A stretch of DNA of 64,000 nt from Drechmeria coniospora (taxonomy: Eukaryota > Ascomycota > Sordariomycetes > Hypocreales > Ophiocordycipitaceae). The position numbers and the translations under genes are program-made. Below are positions 34,004-44,776 of the stretch, one piece after another; the first letter of the stretch is position 1, and each line of letters starts with the position of its first letter. The notes beneath the pieces are model-generated. The model was not told where the DNA came from. It worked only from the letters and a program-made list of their open reading frames with translations, and did no database searches. Location of the stretch: positions 1,488,001 through 1,552,000 of the forward strand of contig NC_054389.1 in the NCBI RefSeq assembly GCF_001625195.1. The letters run 5' to 3'.

Positions 34004-34770
34004 ATGGCGGTAGAGGACTCCATCGACGATCGAGATGCCTTGAATGCCCTCGAGCTGGAGGCGAAGGAGTTCGACAAGGTGGGTTTGTGTTCTGGCTTCC
34101 TACGCTCGCGAGCTGACCTCTGAGCTTTCTTGCAGGACGCCGAGATTGATCGAATCCTGAAAGCCTTCCGCCTCGATGCGTACGCTTCGCCTGACTCTAT
34201 ACCATGACAGCCACCATCCACTGACTTTCCAATTCTAGTTATGCGATCCTCGATCTTCAGCCCGGAGTGCCCGAATCCGACATCAAAATCACTTATCGCA
34301 AAAAGTCGCTTCTGATCCATCCCGACAAGACAAAAAACCCACAGGCACCCGAGGCCTTTGACCGGCTCAAAAAGGCGCAGACGGAGCTCATGGACGAGAA
34401 GAAACGCGCGATCCTGGACGAAGCCATTGCCGACGCGCGCATGCTCCTCATTCGCCAGTACAAGTGGACTGTCGATAGTGAGGAGCTCAAAACGGACGAC
34501 TTTGCCAAGAAGTGGCGCGAGAAGGCCAAGGAGGTTCTCATCGATAACGAACACCGCCGTCGTCGGCAGATGAAGGCCCAAATGCAGGAGGAGGGTCGCG
34601 AGCAGCGCAAGGCGGATACCGAGGTAGAGGAACGCAAGCGCAAGAGGCAGCACGACCAGGACTGGGAGGCGACAAGAGATCAACGCATCTCCAGCTGGAG
34701 GTCGTTCCAGAAGGGCAAGACGGGTGATTCGGAAAAGAAGAAGAAAAAGAAGCTGAAGCCAATTGGCTGA
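34004..34770 (+). CDS. J-domain protein of DNAJC8/Spf31 type
   Basis: The family is an Hsp70 co-chaperone associated with the spliceosome. Exons are 34004-34078, 34136-34179 and 34239-34770, giving 216 residues with all junctions in frame. A short N-terminal helix (ELEAKEFDKDAEIDRILKAF) precedes the J domain, with the HPD tripeptide at residues 67-69 (LLIHPDKTKNPQAPEAF). The rest is a long, highly charged helix (RQMKAQMQEEGREQRK and following) and a poly-Lys tail ending KPIG. Placement of the J domain after ~40 residues plus the conserved KNPQAPEAFD stretch is typical of DNAJC8 and not of DnaJ/Hdj types, and there is no G/F or zinc region. The first ATG following an in-frame-free leader was used. 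Confidence 0.88.
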
Positions 34771-35309
34771 GGAGACAAGCTGCTATGCTCGCTACAACGG
34801 AAAGACGGATGGCACGCCCCTCTGCGGACGCTCTTCACCACACATACATTTGCCGCGCGTTACTGGCTTGTGAGTTGATGAGATGAGCTCTTCAAGACGT
34901 CCGGGATCTAACCATTACAGCTGGCAATGAGTTTGAAATACCCCGACTGGCAACCCAAGTGCACTGGCTGCCTTGTGTGTTTTGCTGTCACAGAATATTG
35001 AAATTGAAATTCCGAAAACTTGTTCGAATTCCTGCCGAGAAATTGATGTGTGAGGAGATGCGTTGGCTCTGCGGGCCTCTCGTCTGCACCAGTAGCGCAG
35101 CGGGAACATGAAAGCCAACAAGGAAATGTGCACAAGAATCTCAGGATGCTGTCCATCCACCAAAAACGCCGTGAAAATGATGGCCCCCAATTTTGAACAC
35201 CCACCCCCTGGCAATCCCGTTCCAGATGCAACATCTATAAGCATGACCGCCTCCATCGCTATGATACAGAGACATCTTTTCGGAAGATGTGAGTTGAGCA
35301 CCCAACTCC
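34771..35309. other. Convergent spacer J-protein / MDJ1
   Basis: It contains the 3' ends of both flanking chaperone genes. No open frame with family resemblance and no repeat are seen. Confidence 0.5.
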
Positions 35310-37052
35310 TCAGCTGGAAGCAGGGTCGGATTTCTTGGCGTCACCACTGGGCTTGTCCCGCTTCTCTTGGTCTGCACCGGTGCTGGATTGACTCTCGGCG
35401 TCTTGTTGATGCGCAGGGTGGTTTGTCAGGTTATGCCACATGGACTTGAGGAATCCCTCGTCCTTGTGCGAGCCTTGGCTGGATGGGTCCACGCTGGAAC
35501 TGCAAATGCGTTGTTAGAACAAACAAGCCTAGAGCGACGGTCGTTGTTTGCATCACAATTCCACTCACCCCTTTGACGAGACGTTCATGACCCGCCTGGC
35601 GCTCTTGTCGTCCATTTCGTCGGCTAGCATCTCAACAATGGTCCGCTGATTCGCGCTCAGGTACTTTGGCATATTGACCTTGAATTCGACCCTCAGATCG
35701 CCGGAGCCGCCCCTTCGGGAACCAAGTCTCTTCATGCCCATTCCTGACATGGTTATCTTGTCGCCCGTGTTCGTGCCGGTGGCAACCTTGACGTTGACGG
35801 CCCCGTCCAGGGTGGGGATGGAGACCTGGCCGCCGAGGAGGGCGGTCGTCAAGGGAATGCTGGCTGTGTACAGGATGTTGGAGCCCTCTCTGGTGAACCT
35901 GGGGTCCTTGGCGACGCGAACAAAGACGTAAAGATCGCCGCGCTGGACCCTGGCGTTGCTCTCCGCCGTGCGACCTGTGGGAGGGGCGTCACCGGCGCCG
36001 TCGACTCGCAATCGCATGCCATCCTCGATGCCTGCCGGAATATCGACGGTTATGGTCCTTCGCTCCCTGACGACACCGTTGCCGGAACATGTGCGACACT
36101 CCGAACCCTTGGGGATGGTGGAGCCGGTTCCGTCGCACGTGCCGCAAGTCGAGGCCATCTGGAAACCACCCTGCATGAAGTGCAGCCTGGTGCCTGTACC
36201 GTTGCATGCCTTGCAGGGCGACTTTTGGGTGCCCGCCTTCAAGCCGCTCCCTGTGCAGGTTCCACAGGCGACCTGGGGGGTGATGGAGATGGTCTTGCTC
36301 GTGCCCTTGGCGGCCTCCATGAAGGTGATGCTGGCTTGTACCTCGATATTTTCGCCCACGAGAATTTCCTGCTGAAACGGATTCGCCCGTCCGCCCCGAC
36401 GCCCCCCGAAGGGCCCCTGCTGACCGGTGAAGGCGGAGAAGATGTCTTCGAAGTTGATGCCCCCTCCAAATCCACCCTGAGCACCGAAGCCGCCAAAGGG
36501 GCCGCCGGCGCCGCCAAAGGGATCGCCACCGGGCGCACCGCCTCCGCTGGGATCGAAACCGGCGGTGCCAAACTGGTCAAACTGCTCCTTCTTCTTCGGG
36601 TCCGAGAGAATCTCGTAGGCAGACTGGATATCGGCGAACTTGTCCTTGGCGGTCGCGTCCTTGTTGGTGTCGGGGTGGTACTTTTTGGCCAGGCCGTAGT
36701 AAGCCTTTTTGATCTCGGCGGCCGTTGCGCTTTTGCTCACGCCGAGGGCATTGTACGGGTCTTTCTGAGCGAGTGAATTGGTGGCATGGAATGACTGCGA
36801 CCTCTGGTCAGTAGAGCACTGAACGGAGGGGCCTTGCCACATCTATCTCCGACGTACCCGTCGCTCCGACGGAATCGTGTGCCGTCTGGTGCTGGCCGGT
36901 CGGCGCCTTGGGATAGAAGCTTGAAAAGAAGCGGTCGTATGGACGAAGGCGCCGTTGCCGACGCATTTTCGGACCTTGGAATGGCTGGCGAACTTGCACT
37001 GCGCAAGAGCCCGCACTGGGGCGGCAGCCTTGGTGAGAAGGCTGGAGTTCAT
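35310..37052 (-). CDS. MDJ1: Mitochondrial DnaJ/Hsp40 co-chaperone Mdj1
   Basis: Mdj1 stimulates the matrix Hsp70 (Ssc1) in folding imported proteins. Minus-strand exons are 37052-36858, 36794-35569 and 35499-35310, with introns of 63 and 69 nt carrying gtacgt and gtgagt donors, giving 536 residues. Exon 1 is the targeting presequence: it begins [18 protein letters not shown], is rich in Arg/Lys/Ser/Ala and nearly free of acidic residues. The J domain follows with HPD at residues 105-107. Next come a Gly/Phe-rich region, four zinc-binding CxxCxGxG repeats ([32 protein letters not shown]) and the C-terminal substrate-binding fold. The last exon adds a hydrophilic tail of about 60 residues ([10 protein letters not shown], then acidic and Lys-rich). 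Full type I DnaJ architecture plus presequence makes the call firm. Confidence 0.95.
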
Positions 37053-38484
37053 TGTGATGCAATGGAATTCATCTGGTACAGCGCAGGCCTCGAGAGCTTG
37101 CAAGGCAGTCGAGGTGTCTGGGTCTGATTCAAATTCTTGCCGCTTGGTTTTGACGTTATAACTGTCGATGGAGGCCGAGATGGCTCTGGACTTTTCCTGC
37201 CAAGTCTTAGCCAGCCAGCATTAGCTAGTCCTCTCTGCCTCAGGCGACAACCCCACCCCTGCTACTACAAAAAGTACAACGCACACTGCGTGATCGGAGC
37301 CACCAATAAAGAGGTCAAGGCGACAGAGTTGCCAGTACTCAAAATGAAGGTTTGCGTACGTATTTGTATAGAGCTCACCACATCACCACTTCTCTATCTT
37401 AAGAAACTGCTCTCTGCGCGCCGGTTTGTTCTTCTCCAGAGTCGGGGCGGATCATGACGAATTCCCTCGAGTTTCAGCTCAGACTCGATCCAATCGCGCA
37501 CGCATGACACTATCGATGCCCTCCCTAGATCGGCTCTCACGACCTTCACCGCCAATTAGCAGAAGCCCGTACCAAATCTAGAAGACATTTTCAGCAGCGT
37601 TGCATACCGCATCATCGCACCCCAATCTGGTTCCGGACGCTCGTTCGCGACAGTGGGGCGAGTTCTACTGTGCAAATGTATTTATAATCAATGGACCAGT
37701 TCGCCAGACCCGGAATATTCCTGCACATACGCCTTCCTCCGCCTTTCCATTGCCCGGGTTCCAGCCACTCATCTGCAACGAAGGTATAGAAATAGAATTC
37801 GCATGCCGACGCCGGTGCTGTCATCTTTGCTGTCTTTCGAGCTTGGCGAGGTGTGCCTGTCCACTGTGCGGGAACCTGTTCAAGATTGAAACTCGTAATC
37901 GTGTTGATGATTATCACGTTGGATGTATGACCCCCGCGACGTCGATGAAGACATTCAAGCGGGTTGACTCTTGGCAAGAAAATTCTTAGCCAAGCACTAG
38001 GATTGGGGTATGAGTATCTTGACCAGATGACTCGTGATTGCCAAGCAGCCCTGTCATGGACTTTGTGACGAAGATGCGACTTCGGGAAGGCTCAGTTGGA
38101 GGATGACAGACGCGACAATGTTCCTTGATTTAAGGACCCCAGCTCCGGAATTGCGCGCTCACGCTGGGCACTGCGCAGAGGCGGAGAGCCGGAAGCATTT
38201 ATACTTTGGCTCGGTGTGAGACCGGACACTGCATGCTGGGTTCACACCTCCAACCAGATATTCGCTGGCGGACTTGCATTCGACGAGGAGACGTGTATCG
38301 CGATGAAGCAAACTGTATCCAATGATGTCCATAAATTCGACATGATGTTAATCAACCGGCTCCCAGAAACAACCCAAGACGTGGGGCTAGTGCCCATGGT
38401 GGCATCACGATGCCGTGGTATTATATCGCGCCAAACGCCGTCCAATGTCAGATAATCTCCACCACGTCAGATGCGGAGCCTGCT
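37053..38484. other. 1.4-kb spacer between MDJ1 and SAP30, no gene seen
   Basis: The composition is close to 50% GC and ordinary. Short frames on both strands have no family resemblance. The right part holds the SAP30 3' end and the left part the MDJ1 promoter. Confidence 0.5.
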
Positions 38485-39087
38485 CTACTTTCTCAGAAAA
38501 ACAGCCTTCTTGTTCGGTCCCGTGGCTTTTGAGGTCTTGTCGCTGCGGATCTTGTAGAGAAAATCGACAATGACGTCATTCTCCTGGACGCCCATGCCGT
38601 TGAAGTGTTTCCGCACCACCATGGCGAGCTGCTCCTTATTCTGCCTCTGGGCCGAACGCTTGCGGACCATGGTTGGAGAGTATATGCCTATGCTTCCCGG
38701 ATTGGATAGCACCCACTGGTGGTACACGCTGGAGAAGGAGGAAGGGGTGTTGAGCCGGTGTTGGCGGCTGTAGGAGTGGAGGTGGTTGCGGTCGAAGGCG
38801 TTCCATTGCAGCTAGAGCACGGCACCGCAGCGTTAGCAAAATAATCGTCAAATTCTTGGGCAGAAAAGAAGACGACGACATGGACGGACCGTGGGGGTGG
38901 GTGTTTCGGTGGTGCTCTGTGCAGGAGCAGACGTGGGAGCGCTGGCGACCTTGAGGTTCTGGGCGGCTCCGTTGTGGCTGGCACCGCGGCGCATCTTGGT
39001 CGACGATGGACCGCCGGTCTTTTCCTTGGAGCTGCCGAGCTCCGGCTTTCCATCCTCGGCGGTGCGAGAGGACTTTGGAGGCGCCAT
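38485..39087 (-). CDS. SAP30: SAP30-like Sin3-binding subunit of the histone deacetylase complex
   Basis: SAP30 is a small structural subunit of the Sin3/Rpd3 histone deacetylase complex in the nucleus. Minus-strand exons are 39087-38890 and 38811-38485, split by a 78-nt intron (gtccgt...ctctag), giving 174 residues. Exon 1 is disordered and basic (KMRRGASHNG). Exon 2 holds the Sin3-binding region, with the family blocks LQWNAFDRNHLHSY, HRLNTPSSFSS, SIGIYSPTM and VRKHFNGMGVQENDVIVDF. The donor gtccgt is slightly unusual, but the join is in frame and restores the expected LQW start of the domain. A basic tail (NKKAVFLRK) ends the protein. Confidence 0.9.
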
Positions 39088-39829
39088 GGCGAGAGCTTGT
39101 TTTGTGCCGTGACGATGTTGGCGTTCCGTTGAAGGGGCAAAGAAAGGGACGAGGAGCCGAGTATTGCAATGGGGCGCTTGGCAGAATACAAGCACTCGTA
39201 AGTGCTTACGAGTGGTGGCCGCGGCGGGCGTGATTTTCATTGGTCAATGACTTTGAGACGCGCCTACTTGAACTTGCACCAACAAGCAAGGTGCCGAGGC
39301 AACTATTGTAGAATGTACAGAGTACAATACAAGTACATGTACTTGTGTGGAGCACTCCGTACAAGCAGGTGTATCCAGAGGACGGAAGTACTTACTATTA
39401 TGCGGAGAGCAAGTTGTGCGGAGAGCAAGTATTATTACAAGATATTGCTCGTACTTGATACTTGTGCACATTGTACTGGGATAACAGTAATACAGAGAAT
39501 AGTCTGCCCTTTTACACGTACTGGCAAGAACAACAAGCATCAAGTGGTAGTATGTGCTACGTGCCAGAGATATTATACATGTACTCCATACATACATGAT
39601 ACAATACAAGTACGGATTTCATGCACACACACACACACACACACACAATATTCCTCGCTCGGTGATGGCTGCTGCAACCTTTCCTTCTTTTTGTGCCTCA
39701 ATTGTATTGGACTCGGCCATCTACGCACTCGCACAACAGTGCTCACTTGGACGGCCCAAAGTCCACGTCGTCCACCTCCCGTGGCTCGTCTCCGGATCAG
39801 ATGCTAGCCATCCACATACATGTCACTCG
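39088..39829. other. Spacer SAP30 / GMC oxidoreductase with CA microsatellite
   Basis: The left part is the SAP30 promoter. From about 39300 to 39620 it is TAC-rich. A (CA)n run of about 13 units lies at 39621-39648. No gene is seen. Confidence 0.5.
39621..39648. repeat. (CA)n microsatellite
   Basis: An uninterrupted run of CA dinucleotides lies about 180 bp downstream of the GMC oxidoreductase stop codon. Confidence 0.9.
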
Positions 39830-41797
39830 CTAAGCGCACTGTTGCTTGGCATCGTGCAGAATGACTTCGCTCGCCTTCTCGCTGATCATGAAGACAGCAA
39901 TCAGCGGAAAGGTACCCGGCACGACGGGAAAGACGGAGGCGTCGACAACGCGCAGTCCCCTGATGCCCCGAACGCGGAAGCGGGAATCGAGCACAGCCAT
40001 GGGATCGCCGTCCCGTCCAATCGACGCCGTTCCCGTCGGGTGATGGCCGTAGGCCTCATCCTTGACGTACTGCCTGAGGCTCTCGGGCGAGCTCACGGTC
40101 CGGCCGGGGAACCATTCCCGGTTGCCCACCTTTGACCCTGGCACGGAGTCGAAGATGCGACGAGCAAAGGTGACGCCGTCGACCAAGCCCTGGATGTCGT
40201 CGTCGCCGCCGTCGGCAAAGTACTCGAAATTGATGTCGGGCATGTCGCGAGCATCGGCCGATGCGAGGGTGACGCGCCCCGCCCGGTTGCGCGAGTGCGA
40301 CTCGGAGACGGTCAAGGCAAACTTGTTGGAGCCCGTCTTGAAGTCGGAGAAGTTTGTGTAGGGCGGCAGGTGGCCGCGGATGGCATCGGGCGACCCGTAG
40401 AGGATCAAGTCCCGCTCTCGACGGGGCGCGACGCTCGACGTGACGAGGGCGACGTGGGTGAAGCCGAGGGTCGCGTACGGCCCCGTCCCGTTGGCCGCCC
40501 AGCGCTCGAAGCAAGGCAAGGAGCCCTCGGCCGTCTCGTCGCAGCCGTCGAAGAGGGTGAAGTTGCGGGGGAACTCCTGGATGACGGGCACTTCGTAGTG
40601 GTCCTGAAGGTTCCTGCCGACACCGGGCAGGTCGGCGATGACGGGGATGCCCAACTGTCGGAGGTGCTCGCCCGGTCCGATGCCGCTGAGCATGAGCATC
40701 TGCGGCGTGTTGAAGGTGCCGCCGGCGACGATGACTTCGTGCTTGGCCGCGGCTGCCCTGGGCACGCCCGCACGGCGAGTCGCGTTTCTCCTCTGCGTGC
40801 GCGGGTCTGCGCCGTAGAGCATCTCGCCTTCGAGGTACTCGACGCCCGTGGCGCGGCGGTGTCGGTCGACGACGATCTTGGTGACGAGGCTGTCGAATCG
40901 GACGGTGAGGGGCAGGCGCCTGCCGACGGCGTCGCTGACCCTGTTTGCCGCGCTGTATCGCCGGCCGCGCTCGTCCATCTTGAAGGAGATCTGGTAGGCA
41001 TCGTTTTGGAAATCACGCCCCTCGACGGCGCCATTGGAGTCCCTGTGGAGAAGGACGTCCCAGTCACTGCTCCTGCTTCGCTCGTCGAATCCGAACGCGG
41101 CCGACGTCCCCTGCGCGACGGCGACCATCTGAGGGTCCTTTTCGAAGTTTGACCTGTCCCCGAGCCGGACGGGCTGGTATCCGACGTATCCGTGTCCGGG
41201 GGTGGCCGACGGCGTGACGAGGTTCCTCTCCATCTTCTCAAAGTACCTTCGCATGGGACGGTGGCGCCAGCTGTCGTCGCCCGTCACGTTGGCGATGTTG
41301 TCCCAGTCCCACTCGGACGGGTATACGGTGACGCCGCCGTTGTGGGTGTCGCAGCCTCCAAAGGTGCCGGCCCGAGGGTACCAGATGCCGAGCTGGCGGG
41401 ATCCTCTCGGGGGTGTCTTGCCGACGTAGTACGCGCCGTCGGGCTTCGTCCACACCATCTTGCTGTCCCTCGCCGCCTGGGTCTCGTTGGTGTAGTGTTT
41501 GACGTAGAAGGACCAGACTTGCTCCTCGTCAAACTGCGCGGCGCCAAAGTAGGCCGGTATCTGCTGCGACACCTTGTCCGTGCGGTTGCGACCTGCCTCG
41601 AGGAGCAAGACGGAATAGCCGGCCTCGGCGAGGTTGACGGCGAGCGGACCGCCGCCGGGGCCGGAGCCGACGACGATGAAGTCGAAGCTTTCGGGATCAT
41701 CGTCGTGTGCCGCCGGGTTGGAGCCGGCGAGGGCAAGCGACGGGTGGGCAAGGAAGGGCACGAAGAGGGTGGCGATGGCGATGATGGCGCGCATCAT
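39830..41797 (-). CDS. Secreted FAD-dependent GMC oxidoreductase
   Basis: GMC enzymes oxidise alcohols, sugars or choline-type substrates using FAD, usually releasing hydrogen peroxide or passing electrons to quinones. The gene is a single exon of 655 residues. Residues 1-24 form a signal peptide (hydrophobic core [13 protein letters not shown], then ALA). The dinucleotide fold follows immediately ([13 protein letters not shown], residues 38-50), with LLLEAGR at the end of beta-2. The GMC signature 2 region reads [18 protein letters not shown]. The C-terminal catalytic block has [12 protein letters not shown], where the active-site His falls near residue 585, and ends in [15 protein letters not shown]. 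Substrate cannot be told from sequence: aryl-alcohol oxidase, glucose dehydrogenase and choline-dehydrogenase-like groups all fit. No pathway partner adjoins it. Confidence 0.88.
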   Translation of the reverse strand: MMRAIIAIATLFVPFLAHPSLALAGSNPAAHDDDPESFDFIVVGSGPGGGPLAVNLAEAGYSVLLLEAGRNRTDKVSQQIPAYFGAAQFDEEQVWSFYVKHYTNETQAARDSKMVWTKPDGAYYVGKTPPRGSRQLGIWYPRAGTFGGCDTHNGGVTVYPSEWDWDNIANVTGDDSWRHRPMRRYFEKMERNLVTPSATPGHGYVGYQPVRLGDRSNFEKDPQMVAVAQGTSAAFGFDERSRSSDWDVLLHRDSNGAVEGRDFQNDAYQISFKMDERGRRYSAANRVSDAVGRRLPLTVRFDSLVTKIVVDRHRRATGVEYLEGEMLYGADPRTQRRNATRRAGVPRAAAAKHEVIVAGGTFNTPQMLMLSGIGPGEHLRQLGIPVIADLPGVGRNLQDHYEVPVIQEFPRNFTLFDGCDETAEGSLPCFERWAANGTGPYATLGFTHVALVTSSVAPRRERDLILYGSPDAIRGHLPPYTNFSDFKTGSNKFALTVSESHSRNRAGRVTLASADARDMPDINFEYFADGGDDDIQGLVDGVTFARRIFDSVPGSKVGNREWFPGRTVSSPESLRQYVKDEAYGHHPTGTASIGRDGDPMAVLDSRFRVRGIRGLRVVDASVFPVVPGTFPLIAVFMISEKASEVILHDAKQQCA

Positions 41798-42350
41798 GGT
41801 GGCGAAGGCGACGGCGGAACCGTAGGGATGCCAATGCGTATGGACGCACCGATCTCACGGCCAGCACATTCGGGCCAAAGCCGGTCATTATATACAGCAC
41901 CTCACGCAGTACCATGTACAGCACGAACGAGCATGCCCCGTGCAGGCCCGAATGCAGCTGCAATACCCTTTACTTCCACATGTTTGGATGCATGTACTTG
42001 GACTCGCAGTCCATGCAGCATCACGAACCCCTTCAGCACTCGTGTCGCAGTGGCGGTGGGTAGATTCTCCTCTGCCGAGAAAGTGCACGCTGGTGAATGC
42101 GGGAATAATATTTCAGGTCACCGGTTCCGAAAGGAGCAAACGAAGAGCTCGCATCGAACGACACTCCCCTGAGACCCTGGCCTGTACCACCGCTGAGAGT
42201 CGGGAGGGTGGGTGGAACGTCAGCTGCTTGCTGGCCAGGGTTCGGAGACCGTATTAGTAGGTAGCTTACATGCATTACTTTGTACAGCACAGGCACAGTG
42301 GCCCCGAGCGGCATAGCACAGTACACCACACCACACTACACTACAATACC
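41798..42350. promoter_or_regulatory. Upstream region of the GMC oxidoreductase gene
   Basis: It holds the oxidoreductase promoter and ordinary sequence, becoming TAC-rich beyond 42250. No gene is seen. Confidence 0.35.
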
Positions 42351-42365
42351 TAGTACACTACTCCG

Positions 42366-42462
42366 TACGGTACACTACACTACGGTACACTACACTACGG
42401 TACACTACACTACGGTACACTACACTACGGTACACTACACTACGGTACACTACACTACGGTG
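42366..42462. repeat. 15-bp minisatellite, about six copies
   Basis: The unit GGTACACTACACTAC is repeated about six times with almost no divergence, implying recent expansion. The unit is a multiple of three and is open in several frames by chance. A looser CACTACAC tract precedes it from about 42325. Confidence 0.95.
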
Positions 42463-44776
42463 CAGCACTGTATACTTAAGTAAGTAGGTGCTGTAGGTGC
42501 TGTATTAACGAGAGACATGTGAAGGGTGTTTACAGGCGGGTGGGCCCAGCTCCTTATCTGATCCGATTCTCGGTGAAAGGTAAAAAATACCCACCATGAA
42601 GTGGACCCCGATTTTCCGCTAGTGGAGCCAACATGGCATGGCGTTCTGAAATAATATAACGTTTTATGTGAATACGGCCAGAAAGCTAACCTGATCGGGA
42701 CAGCTCGGAATGCCGTCGTCCCGCTCCGTTCAACAGCAATTTGCAGATGCCATGTTTCGCCTATCCTCTGTTTCCTGAAGATGAGGACGCCAATGCTCTT
42801 TTTCTGGCGAGCGACGGTAACAATTCAGCCGCCATCGCCAGCCTTTTTTTTTTTTTGAGCCATAGACTCACAGTAGGTACCTGGTAGCCAGATGACGGTT
42901 TTTGTCATGGTTTCCGTGAGCGAGTTCAGCATGAAGCAATGCGCATAGGATGTGCTTGATTACAATAATTTACAGTGCAATAACCGAGCATGGAGCACTA
43001 TACGCAGTATTATGGCATGTATACGGAGTACGGAGTACAAAGTACGGAGTTTGCAGTGTACAGTGCAGAAAGTGACGTACTGATACTCGCATACGAGCAG
43101 GACGTATGCAAGCAATATCAATGATGCTCTGGTAGTAGGGGTGCCTGTGTGTACACGTTAGTACTTGGTGTACATGCATACTGCATCTACAGTACAGTAT
43201 CCGTGAGTAACCTGTACGGAGTACGGAGTTAAAGTACCTTTCTCGAGCAAATCGCCCACCCATCCATCCACCTGCGTCCTCAACATCTGCTGGCTCCGAA
43301 TCAAACATGGATAAAAGTCAGGCAACCGCAGCAGCATCACTCCAAGCCGCGCCTCACCATTTTCCCAAAGGAAATTCATTTCCATGTTCTATTTTCCTGC
43401 TGCCTACAGGCACCGACCACGTGTAACTCGGATTCACAAAAGGGCTGGTGACGATGTGACGGTAGCATTCGCAGCCTGCGAGGGCCAACCCCCCTCGTCG
43501 GATCTCGGTTTGCAGTTCCCATGTCTAACCAGACAGACAACAATCAGACGGCGGGTGACAAAATGTGGCAAAAGCTGTCGATCCGAGACAGCATAAATCT
43601 GTTCCGGAATCCGGCTCAATCCGCGACTAGCATCGACGGTAGGTCCCCGCATCTTGCGAGTGCACCCGTGCCTACGACCGAGTTGAAATAGTGGCTGGAA
43701 ATCTCGTCCGGTTCGCCGAGGGTCCTTCGTCTGCCGAGTCTGGTCCGGATCTTCGAGTGCCGACCAACCAGCCCAGCCAAGTGATGAGATGGTACGGAGG
43801 CATGGCGAAGCGACCGGAGAACGAGCATCTTGGCGGGTGGCCTTGTTGGTTGCTCGCCCAGCCCTTTCGGCCGATTCCCACCAAGCAACCCAGAAACCGG
43901 CTGCTCACCACCAATCGTCCGTTCTACTCCACTCTTGGAGAGTGGGATTTGCGGCCCGAATCCGGTAGGTATCATCCTATCCCGTGCTGTCCCCGCCATG
44001 TGCCATCCGTCTTCCTCGCTCACTCTGTGCGTCGGTGAAAAGTTTGATCTCGGCAGCCCGGCCCTTGACGCGCCATTTTCGGTCGTCCCCTTCCCGCGTC
44101 GACAAGCATTAGTGGCCGTACCCGTACCGTCCTCGTCCTCGAACCTACTTGTGCTCGCCGAACAAGCTGCTGAGGGGACGGTGAGTGATGGACAACGGCG
44201 ACCCTCGCAAACGGCATCACCTTGGCCTCTTTTCCGTCGTCAGGCCCGCCTCGCTCCCCTTATCACGCCCTACCCCTCATCCGACTCCGCGTTCCGACGC
44301 ATACTTTGGATACTTTGGACGGTGCGGATTTCGAAAGGAATGAACCGGCTGCGGGCCTCAAATAGGGCTCACCTCGCGCCCACCGATCTTGTCGATACCC
44401 AGCCTCTGCCTGCCACTTCGCCTGCTTCTCCGGCGGCCTACTCCACATCCAATCCGCCGACGGCAGCCCGGAACGGGTCAAGGTACAAGTACATCTACAT
44501 ACTGTAGAAAGTGCATGTAGACTCATGGCTCGGCAGTCATGGCTCGGACAGCTCTGGGCATGGGCATGGGTCTTGTCTGCTGCTTGCATATCCGTCGCTT
44601 GCACACCAGCATGGGACACCCCCTGCAGGCTCGCTCGGCGCATACAGGAACGGATTTGCGTATAAAGCTTTGCCTTGCCATCCCATCCCGATCTCGGGCC
44701 GAAGCAGCACTCAGTCTTCCTCCTCGATCGTCCCCTCTTCGGTTTCTCGCCTGGTGCATTCCGTCTTCTGCGAGAC
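42463..44776. other. 2.3-kb spacer upstream of the siderophore transporter
   Basis: It includes a T-run of about 13 at 42844-42856 and a TAC/CGGAGTAC-rich tract at 43000-43240. From 43400 onward it is GC-rich and pyrimidine-rich, likely the transporter's promoter and leader. GATAA-type words occur on either strand, but I cannot show an iron-regulator site. No gene is recognised. Confidence 0.45.
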
